A stretch of DNA of 12,337 nt, from the NCBI GenBank assembly GCA_947246775.1, contig CAMXTM010000028.1, positions 1 to 12,337 of the forward strand, given 5' to 3'. The notes under the pieces are model-generated. The model searched no databases. It was not told the origin of the DNA and worked only from the letters and a program-made list of their open reading frames with translations. Position numbers and translations under genes: made by a program. Source of the stretch: an uncultured Clostridium sp. GTDB lineage: Bacteria > Bacillota > Clostridia > Lachnospirales > Anaerotignaceae. This document shows positions 6,799 to 12,337 of this stretch, in pieces; the first letter of the stretch is position 1; each line of letters begins with the position of its first letter.

Positions 6799-7689
6799 TT
6801 ATTCTCTCCTTTTTCGCCATTTTTTGTTCCAAATTTCTGTCACAAAAACATCTCTTAATACAAATTCTTTTTTTATACAATTTTGTGCTTCTAATACCTT
6901 TTGCTTGTCTGTAAACAATCCAAATACTGTAGAGCCACTACCACTCATCAACGCTCCTACTGCACCCAATTCAATCATTTTTTGCTTTAAAAGTGCAATC
7001 TCTTTATGTTTTTCAACTGTTACTGTTTCTAATACATTACAGAGAAGGTTTCCCATTTCATTTATATTTTTTTGTTGCATTTGAAAAAGCATTGCTCGTG
7101 TATCAGGACGCTCTTTTATTTTATCTAATTCTAAATTTTGATAAACAGAAGCAGTAGAAATACTAATATTTGGTTTTGCTAACAAAACATAACAAAAGGG
7201 ACAACCACTCCAAATAGGTGTCAGTTTTTCACCTATACCTTCAGCAAGGGCTGTTCCTTGTAATATACAGTAGGGAATATCAGCACCTAATTGTGAAGCA
7301 AATTTCATCAGCTTTCTTTTAGATAGCCCAATCTGAAATAATTTATTCATACCAACCATAACAGCAGCACAGTCAGCACTTCCACCTGCTAAACCAGCAG
7401 CAACAGGTATTTTTTTGTCTAACTGTATAAAAACACCTTGTTGTATATCAAATGTATTTCTCAATAGTTCTGCACCACGATAAGCCAAATTTCTTTCATC
7501 TGTAGGCAGCCAATCTAAATTGCTTTTGATGCGAATAATAGGCTTTTCAATACGTTTGATATAAATACTGTCATAGAGGGACAGTGTTTGCATAATCATA
7601 CATACAGTATGATAACCATTTGACAGTTTTCCTGTGACATCTAGTGTCAAATTGATTTTGGCTCTTGCTTTTAGTCTTATTTCTTGCAA
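6799..7689 (-). CDS. ispE: 4-diphosphocytidyl-2-C-methyl-D-erythritol kinase
   Basis: GHMP kinase that phosphorylates CDP-methylerythritol at the 2-position, the fourth step of the non-mevalonate (MEP) isoprenoid pathway. 296 residues, normal for the family. Marks: AKINL with Lys11, GYHTVCMIMQTLSL substrate region (25-38), the ATP loop PVAAGLAGGSADCAAVM (95-111), GADIPYC with catalytic Asp137, and the third GHMP motif MSGSGSTVFGLF (248-259). The start is TTG at 7689: GGGAGG lies 8 bases upstream and the N-terminus MQEIRLKARAKINL aligns with the family. The C-terminus is basic (KKWRKRRE) because the same bases supply the gntR ribosome binding site. Confidence 0.95.
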   Translation of the reverse strand: MQEIRLKARAKINLTLDVTGKLSNGYHTVCMIMQTLSLYDSIYIKRIEKPIIRIKSNLDWLPTDERNLAYRGAELLRNTFDIQQGVFIQLDKKIPVAAGLAGGSADCAAVMVGMNKLFQIGLSKRKLMKFASQLGADIPYCILQGTALAEGIGEKLTPIWSGCPFCYVLLAKPNISISTASVYQNLELDKIKERPDTRAMLFQMQQKNINEMGNLLCNVLETVTVEKHKEIALLKQKMIELGAVGALMSGSGSTVFGLFTDKQKVLEAQNCIKKEFVLRDVFVTEIWNKKWRKRRE

Positions 7690-7735
7690 ATAAATTTCCT
7701 CCCTAATTTTATACTGTATACCACCTTATTACAAT

Positions 7736-7764
7736 ATTGTATATGAAAATGTACAAACAGACAA
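7736..7764 (-). promoter_or_regulatory. Promoter of the ispE-gntR operon
   Basis: On the minus strand, TTGTCT (7759-7764), a 17-base spacer and TACAAT (7736-7741, 5 of 6). Transcription would begin near 7729. A GTATAC palindrome (7716-7721) lies just downstream, between the start and the Shine-Dalgarno, where a bound GntR-type repressor could block. Confidence 0.6.
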
Positions 7765-7814
7765 GATGAAAATACATAAAAATGTCTTATTTTATCAATT
7801 AGAATATATAAAAC

Positions 7815-7856
7815 AAGGCTACCATAAATAATATGGTAGCCTTATTTATTTTTTTA
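7815..7856. terminator. Strong terminator after pgm, possibly bidirectional
   Basis: Perfect 12-base stem AAGGCTACCATA (7815-7826) / TATGGTAGCCTT (7832-7843) with a 5-base loop. On the minus strand it is followed by GTTTTATATATT, ending the PEGA-pgm transcript 16 bases after the pgm stop; on the plus strand it is followed by ATTTATTTTTTT. Confidence 0.85.
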
Positions 7857-7858
7857 TA

Positions 7859-9592
7859 TTAAATTTCTGCTAATTTTTTATCTACTGCTTCATCTAATGC
7901 TTTAATTTTAGCATCTGCATCTGCAACAGATGTGCCTTTTACACCATAGTAGAATTTTAATTTTGGTTCTGTGCCAGATGGACGGATACAAATCCATGTG
8001 CCATCTTCTAATGTATAGTGCAATACATCGGATACAGGAAGAGTATCTTCTTCTGTTTCGCCTGTTTTGATATTTTTGAATACTTTTGTTTTATAATCTC
8101 TTGCCCATGTAACAGCATTTCCTGCAAATTCTGCTGGTGTGTTTTCTCTGAAAGTTTTCATAATTGTTTGTATTTTTTCAAGACCCTCAATGCCTTTTAA
8201 TGTCAAGGATTTAATGCCCTCTTTGCAGAAACCATATTTTTCATAAAGGGATACAAGACCTTCATACAATGTCATACCTTTTGATTTATAATATGCTGCC
8301 ATTTCGCAGATAAGCAATGTTGCAACAACAGCATCTTTATCTCTTGCATAAGTACCTGGTAAAGAACCATAACTTTCTTCAAAGCCAAATAAATAAGTAT
8401 AATCTCCACTTTGTTCAAATTCTTTGATTTTTTCACCAATATATTTGAATCCTGTCAATACATCAAACAATTTTACACCATATTCTTCACACATAGGGCG
8501 AACCATTTCTGTTGTAACAATTGTTTTAATGACTGCACCATTTGCTGGCAATTTGCCTTGTGCTTTTCTTTGAGAAAGAATATATTCTGTCAACAAAGCA
8601 CCTGTCATATTTCCTGTTAATACAATATAATCGCCTTTATCATCTTTTACAACAGCACCAACTCTATCAGCGTCTGGGTCTGTACCAACGATAATATCAG
8701 CATTTTTTTCTTTTGCCAGTTTAATCGCAAGTGTAAATACATCTGGATTTTCTGGGTTTGGATAGTCAACAGTTGGGAAGTTGCCATCTGGTTTTTCTTG
8801 TTCTGGTACAACATATACATTTTTAAATCCAGATTCTTCTAATGCACGGCGTACAGGAATATTTCCAGAACCATGTATTGGTGTATATACTACTTTGAAA
8901 TCATCGCCTAATTTCTTTACTAACTCATTATTAAATGTTTGTGCTTTAATATTTTCAATAAAAGCATCATCTACAGAACTATCAATGACATTGTAAAGTT
9001 TTTTCTCTTTTGCTTCCTCTAAGCTGATTTTTTTGATGTCTTTATAGTCTGCTACTTTATTTACTTCTGCTGTAATTTCACCATCACGAGGTGCAGGCAC
9101 TTGTCCGCCATCTGCCCAGTATACTTTATATCCATTATATTCTGGTGGGTTATGGCTTGCTGTAATAACTACGCCTGCTGTACAGCCCAAATGACGTACT
9201 GCAAAAGAAAGCATTGGTACTGGACGAAGAGATGGATAAATATGAGCTGGTATTCCATTTGCTGCCATTATCAATGCAGTTGCTTCTGCAAATTCTGGTG
9301 ACATATTTCTGGAGTCATAAGCAATTGCAACGCCTTTTTTTACTGTTTCTTCTCCCTGTGACAATATATAGTTTGCTAAGCCCTGTGTTGCTTTTCCAAC
9401 TGTATAAACGTTCATACGGTTTGTTCCAGCACCAATTACACCTCTCAAACCTGCTGTGCCAAATTCTAAATCTTTATAGAAACGTTCTTTAATTTCTTTA
9501 TCGTCCCCTGAAATTGATTGAAGTTCTTTTTTTGTTTCGGCATCAAAATAATCGTCCTCTAACCATTGAGCATACTTTTCTTTGTAATCCAT
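7859..9592 (-). CDS. pgm: Alpha-phosphoglucomutase / phosphosugar mutase
   Basis: Interconverts glucose-1-phosphate and glucose-6-phosphate (and often the mannose phosphates), feeding UDP-glucose and cell-surface glycan synthesis; cytoplasmic. 577 residues, the typical size of the Firmicute PgcA-type enzyme. All four domain signatures are intact: the phosphoserine loop TASHNPPEYNGYK with Ser146, the Mg2+ loop DPDADR (305-310), the sugar-binding loop GFEESYG (403-409) and the phosphate-binding loop RPSGTEPK (537-544). The ATG at 9592 follows AAAGAGGAGG with about 8 bases spacing. It lies 44 bases after the PEGA-domain gene with no terminator or clear promoter between, so it is probably cotranscribed with it, and it ends in the hairpin at 7815. 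The choice between glucose- and mannose-specific naming is not settled by motifs alone. Confidence 0.95.
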   Translation of the reverse strand: MDYKEKYAQWLEDDYFDAETKKELQSISGDDKEIKERFYKDLEFGTAGLRGVIGAGTNRMNVYTVGKATQGLANYILSQGEETVKKGVAIAYDSRNMSPEFAEATALIMAANGIPAHIYPSLRPVPMLSFAVRHLGCTAGVVITASHNPPEYNGYKVYWADGGQVPAPRDGEITAEVNKVADYKDIKKISLEEAKEKKLYNVIDSSVDDAFIENIKAQTFNNELVKKLGDDFKVVYTPIHGSGNIPVRRALEESGFKNVYVVPEQEKPDGNFPTVDYPNPENPDVFTLAIKLAKEKNADIIVGTDPDADRVGAVVKDDKGDYIVLTGNMTGALLTEYILSQRKAQGKLPANGAVIKTIVTTEMVRPMCEEYGVKLFDVLTGFKYIGEKIKEFEQSGDYTYLFGFEESYGSLPGTYARDKDAVVATLLICEMAAYYKSKGMTLYEGLVSLYEKYGFCKEGIKSLTLKGIEGLEKIQTIMKTFRENTPAEFAGNAVTWARDYKTKVFKNIKTGETEEDTLPVSDVLHYTLEDGTWICIRPSGTEPKLKFYYGVKGTSVADADAKIKALDEAVDKKLAEI

Positions 9593-9636
9593 TTTTGTTT
9601 CCTCCTCTTTTTTTGTTTTTCTTATTGTAATTGGTT

Positions 9637-11676
9637 TTATTCTGCTGCATTTTCTTCAGCGGTTAAGTAAGATGTAACACTGACAGCAGATTTATCCACA
9701 ACAATCGTTTCTGTATGAGGTTTATAGCCCTCTAATTCCACTTCAACTTTATATACGCCATAGCGCACTTTTTGGTCAAAAGGTGTTACACCAATTTCTT
9801 TATCGTCCCATATTACTTTTGCACCTGCTGGCACAGAATGAAACGATATTACACCCTCTTGTATATCTTCTTCTAAATTGACATCTAATGTCATAGAAGG
9901 TTCTGATACTGTTATTTTCTCATTCCATTGTTTATAACCATTTTTAAGTATCACAACATCATATTCCCCAAGCGGCAACACAATCGGTCTTGAACCATCG
10001 GCATCAGCACCATTGATATACAACTTAAAATCATATACATTGGCACGAATGATAACAACACCCGTTTTAGACTGTGCTTTTGACAAGTCATAAACAAAGT
10101 CTTCCCCTGGTACAACAAATATCGTATCTTCATAAGATTCTATATTATCACCAGTGATAAAAAGTTTATGTACACCCTCTGTAATATTCAGGTTTCCAAA
10201 ACCATCTAAAAGATATTTTTCTCTATTATCAATATTGATTATGCCATTTACTATATCTTCTTCATTTTTTAATGTCATATTTCCATGTGATTCTACCACT
10301 TTAATAGACCACACTCTATCTCTATGCCCCTGCATTGTAACAACATCACAAAGTGCAATCTTCTCTGGAGCAATTTCTCCATCTTTATATAAAAATAAAT
10401 TATCATCAGTATAATGATATGTTTTAGGTTCTGTTCCATTGATAAATGTGATAGAAACCGTTTTTTGTTCTGTATTGACAGAAAGTCCATTTACTTCTCT
10501 TGCCATCCATGCACTATCAGAATAATGTATTTCTTTTGCTGTTTCACCATCATCGTTCATAATGACAGAAATTAAGTCCCCTCTTTGTATTTTCGTTACA
10601 GAGGACAAGCTCCCATTACGATTTATAAATTTTGTATCACTATTTGTCTTTATAATGTATTTTTCATCGGTACTAATATCATGTACAGATAGTTCCCTAT
10701 TTGTGGCAACAGTGCGCACCATAACATTTCTTTTATCTACTCTAGTTGATGCTTGTTCTGCTTCTAATTTTCTTTGTGCCTCTCTCAATTCTCTTTGATG
10801 TGAACCCATTACAATATAGCCCGCCAAAAAAACAACAATTCCTATCACAACAGAAGAAAGTAGTATGATTTTTAAACGTCTACGCTCTGCTTGATAAATT
10901 GCTAAAGAGGTTTCTTCATCATAATAAATATCGTCATCTTCAGAAAATGATTCCTCCTCAAATTCTTCTTCAAAACTCTCAGACTCAAAATTATCTAAAT
11001 ACGCATTTTTATCCCCTAAATCATCAGTATACTCTTTATCATCTGCTTTTTGAAGTATTTTTGAAAAATCCCCTTTTTGATTTGTGTCTTGCTGTACAAT
11101 GTCCAATTTTTGTGTTTGTTCCATTGCTTCTTGTTCACTATCCTGTTGTACAGCAGCAATCATCTTTGTTTGCTCTATCTCTTTTTCAATGATATCTTTT
11201 TCGCTATTTATAATAGGTGTTTTTTCTGTACCAGCACTATCAGCATTATTTTGTACAGTATCATCATCAACAACAGCATTTATTTTTGTCGTTTGTTGTA
11301 ATGGTGTATCATTTTCTGTATGATTTTGTTGTTCTACTTTATTTGTAGAAAGTGTGCTGATTTCTGTTGTTTTTTCTGTCTGCACTATCGTATCACTATC
11401 TTCTGTATCATCATCTATATCCTCTATGTCTTCTATGTCGTCAATATCATCAATATCTTTTATTTCGTCTATGTCATCATTTTTAGAGGCATTGACATGA
11501 TTGGTTTTTTCTATTGTGTGTGTAAAAGGTACTCTATTTGTTTTTTGCGTGTTTTCCAATACAGTTTTTGATTTCAGCTCATCTAAATCTCCCAAAAACA
11601 TAGGGGAAACAGCACTTTGTTTTTTTGTAGATTCTGTGCTATTTTCTGTATGATTTTGCTTTTGATTATTTTCCAA
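9637..11676 (-). CDS. Membrane-anchored PEGA-domain protein with acidic disordered half
   Basis: 679 residues in two halves. Residues 1-265 are predicted disordered: rich in Asn, Gln, Thr and Glu, with an Asp/Ile-Asp/Glu repeat at about 68-93 and a second acidic block at 230-255 (FESESFEEEFEEESFSEDDD). A basic stop (AERRRLK) precedes one membrane helix (about 269-291), then a short coiled segment (REAQRKLEAEQAS). The outside half has a beta-rich domain (about 316-500, with RELSVHDISTDEKYIIKTNS) and two PEGA repeats (about 538-605, KLYINGADADGSRPIVLPLGEY in outline, and 608-670, KVIWDDKEIGVTPFDQKVRYG in outline). PEGA domains are found in surface proteins; no enzymatic site is visible. The start is TTG at 11676, 9 bases from GGGAGG; an ATG at 11683 is only 2 bases from it and opens a 5-codon frame. 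Function unknown. Confidence 0.85.
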   Translation of the reverse strand: MENNQKQNHTENSTESTKKQSAVSPMFLGDLDELKSKTVLENTQKTNRVPFTHTIEKTNHVNASKNDDIDEIKDIDDIDDIEDIEDIDDDTEDSDTIVQTEKTTEISTLSTNKVEQQNHTENDTPLQQTTKINAVVDDDTVQNNADSAGTEKTPIINSEKDIIEKEIEQTKMIAAVQQDSEQEAMEQTQKLDIVQQDTNQKGDFSKILQKADDKEYTDDLGDKNAYLDNFESESFEEEFEEESFSEDDDIYYDEETSLAIYQAERRRLKIILLSSVVIGIVVFLAGYIVMGSHQRELREAQRKLEAEQASTRVDKRNVMVRTVATNRELSVHDISTDEKYIIKTNSDTKFINRNGSLSSVTKIQRGDLISVIMNDDGETAKEIHYSDSAWMAREVNGLSVNTEQKTVSITFINGTEPKTYHYTDDNLFLYKDGEIAPEKIALCDVVTMQGHRDRVWSIKVVESHGNMTLKNEEDIVNGIINIDNREKYLLDGFGNLNITEGVHKLFITGDNIESYEDTIFVVPGEDFVYDLSKAQSKTGVVIIRANVYDFKLYINGADADGSRPIVLPLGEYDVVILKNGYKQWNEKITVSEPSMTLDVNLEEDIQEGVISFHSVPAGAKVIWDDKEIGVTPFDQKVRYGVYKVEVELEGYKPHTETIVVDKSAVSVTSYLTAEENAAE
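11311..11328 (-). repeat. 18-base direct repeat in the PEGA-protein gene, copy 1
   Basis: ATTTTCTGTATGATTTTG (plus strand), identical to the copy at 11641-11658. It encodes QNHTEN at residues 117-122. The copies are exactly 330 bases apart and in the same reading frame. Confidence 0.85.
11398..11478 (-). repeat. Degenerate Asp/Ile/Glu codon repeat (minisatellite-like)
   Basis: About 80 bases composed of repeated GAT/GAC-ATA/ATT-GAA/GAT codons, coding for a run of DI(D/E) triplets at residues about 68-93 of the PEGA protein. Similar 9-base steps recur with small changes, as expected of tandem expansion. Likely variable in length between strains. Confidence 0.7.
11641..11658 (-). repeat. 18-base direct repeat in the PEGA-protein gene, copy 2
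   Basis: Second copy of the 11311-11328 sequence, encoding QNHTEN at residues 7-12. Recombination between the two would remove 110 residues in frame, including the acidic DI(D/E) repeat. Confidence 0.85.
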
Positions 11677-11754
11677 GTTTCATGACCTCCCACTGATTGG
11701 GAATTTATCTATCGTTATTGAAAATTTATAAAATTGATACACCAAAGAGGTAGA

Positions 11755-11783
11755 CTTTTAACGAATATACTGGTATATATCAA
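11755..11783 (-). promoter_or_regulatory. Candidate promoter of the PEGA protein-pgm operon
   Basis: On the minus strand, TTGATA (11778-11783, 5 of 6), a 17-base spacer and TAAAAG (11755-11760, 4 of 6). It would give a leader of about 70 bases. A second weaker candidate, TTGCAC with TAAAAT at 17-base spacing, lies at 11806-11834. Positions 11677-11864 hold these and no obvious terminator for the gene upstream. Confidence 0.5.
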
Positions 11784-11864
11784 TATTATAAATTATCTCC
11801 ATTTTATTTTAGCTGTTTCCGTAAAAAAGTGCAAGAGAAAATTAGAATATAGTGATAAATTTTG

Positions 11865-12337
11865 TTACTTAAAGTTTAAATACTGCTGTTCTATTGCAGG
11901 AATATAATATACATCATATTTATGTAATCCTTCTCCCTCTGTATGAGGTAACTGTACAAAAAACTTATAACAAGGCATGAATACATTGTCATATATCGTA
12001 TTGCGATATACAAGTTCTGTTTTTACCACAATCATATTTTGAGAAAACGTATTCCCTAGCGTTGAAGTATATTTTTTATCATATAACAACTCTTTTGCTT
12101 GTTCTGCTGTTATAATAGGATATTGTCCTATTTTATCAGATAAATCTGTTTTTTTGAGCCAGAGTGAACTAATCCTATTTTGCTCATCGGTTACAATATG
12201 TACATTGTTAAAATGATAATTCAATAATTCTTGTTCTAATGTATTCCCTTTTTCATAGGCATATAACAAAAAAAGTTTTTCTCCCTCTATGCTATAATCA
12301 CAGTATAGTGCTTTTCCTGCTTCTTCCCAGCCTAAAC
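11865..12337 (-). CDS. Unrecognised protein, 5' end cut by window edge
   Basis: The reading frame is open from the right edge to TAA at 11865, giving 156 visible C-terminal residues; the start is outside, and the in-frame TTG at 12269 is internal because the coding pattern continues upstream (LGWEEAGKALYCDYSIEGEK). The visible part has a mixed alpha/beta look with IITAEQAKELLYDKKY, a central VVKTELVYRNTIYDNVFMPCYKF-like strand pair (in outline) and an end with YDVYYIPAIE. This pattern (ITxEEAxxxL, ELVYR, MPxYxFFV, YYxPAI) resembles the C-terminal domain of membrane-anchored regulatory or envelope proteins of Clostridia, loosely like YycH/YycI-type proteins, but I cannot assign a family. No membrane segment is in the visible portion. 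No clear terminator follows, so the PEGA gene downstream could receive read-through. Confidence 0.7.
   Translation of the reverse strand, partial: LGWEEAGKALYCDYSIEGEKLFLLYAYEKGNTLEQELLNYHFNNVHIVTDEQNRISSLWLKKTDLSDKIGQYPIITAEQAKELLYDKKYTSTLGNTFSQNMIVVKTELVYRNTIYDNVFMPCYKFFVQLPHTEGEGLHKYDVYYIPAIEQQYLNFK

Noticed and set aside
11398-11478. CRISPR-like or regulatory repeat array
   Set aside because: The repeats are contiguous in-frame codons without spacers and code for an acidic tract in a protein.
11320-11571. Hydrophobic plus-strand frames opposite the acidic region of the PEGA protein
   Set aside because: They are the reverse complement of Asp/Glu/Asn/Thr codon repeats, which produces Ile/Phe/Tyr/Cys-rich shadows; no start signals.
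12267-12269. TTG at 12269 as the start of the rightmost gene
   Set aside because: No Shine-Dalgarno at proper distance, and the frame stays open with protein-like sequence to the window edge. The gene is truncated instead.

Overview
The window looks like chromosomal DNA from a low-GC, spore-forming anaerobic Firmicute, most likely of the Clostridia/Lachnospiraceae type. The base composition is strongly AT-rich, most Shine-Dalgarno sites are near-perfect GGAGG-type sequences, two genes start with TTG, and the proteins have a clostridial flavour: a YtvI-like AI-2E family membrane protein, a ~446-residue Firmicute-size Pgi, a 577-residue phosphosugar mutase and IspE of the MEP pathway. It reads as a core and housekeeping region. 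I see no mobile element, CRISPR array, rRNA or tRNA, and no convincing new multi-gene system.

Layout. Positions 1-246 are a divergent promoter region. A consensus promoter reads left into what looks like the first bases of a TPP riboswitch cut by the window edge, and an extended -10 promoter reads right. Positions 247-2539 (+) form a three-gene operon of membrane proteins: yjjP (ThrE N-terminal part), yjjB (ThrE C-terminal part) and a YtvI-like AI-2E family protein. yjjP is broken: its start and N-terminus are in one frame and the rest is in another, with about ten conserved residues missing at the junction.

From 2556 to the right end everything lies on the minus strand. In transcription order, from right to left, it contains: an unrecognised protein cut by the edge (11865-12337); a large membrane-anchored PEGA-domain protein with an acidic, repetitive cytoplasmic half (9637-11676), followed 44 bases later by pgm (7859-9592) and a strong terminator; ispE with a TTG start and a GntR/FCD regulator (7689 to 6117), followed by a terminator; a LysM-G5 envelope protein (4758-5900) that ends where related proteins usually continue into a peptidase; and pgi (3299-4639) followed by a HAD phosphatase gene (2556-3218). 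The phosphatase gene converges on the yjjP operon at a shared bidirectional terminator.

How the genes work together: Pgi and Pgm are the two isomerising steps around glucose-6-phosphate (Glc-6-P/Fru-6-P and Glc-1-P/Glc-6-P) and supply glycolysis and sugar-nucleotide synthesis. IspE makes isoprenoid precursor and is coupled to a GntR regulator whose ribosome binding site lies in the end of ispE. The LysM-G5 and PEGA proteins are single-pass, envelope-facing proteins. The most notable observations are the yjjP frame break with a plausible short-repeat deletion, the truncated TPP riboswitch at the left edge, the duplicated Shine-Dalgarno in front of the HAD gene, and the repeats in the PEGA protein gene.
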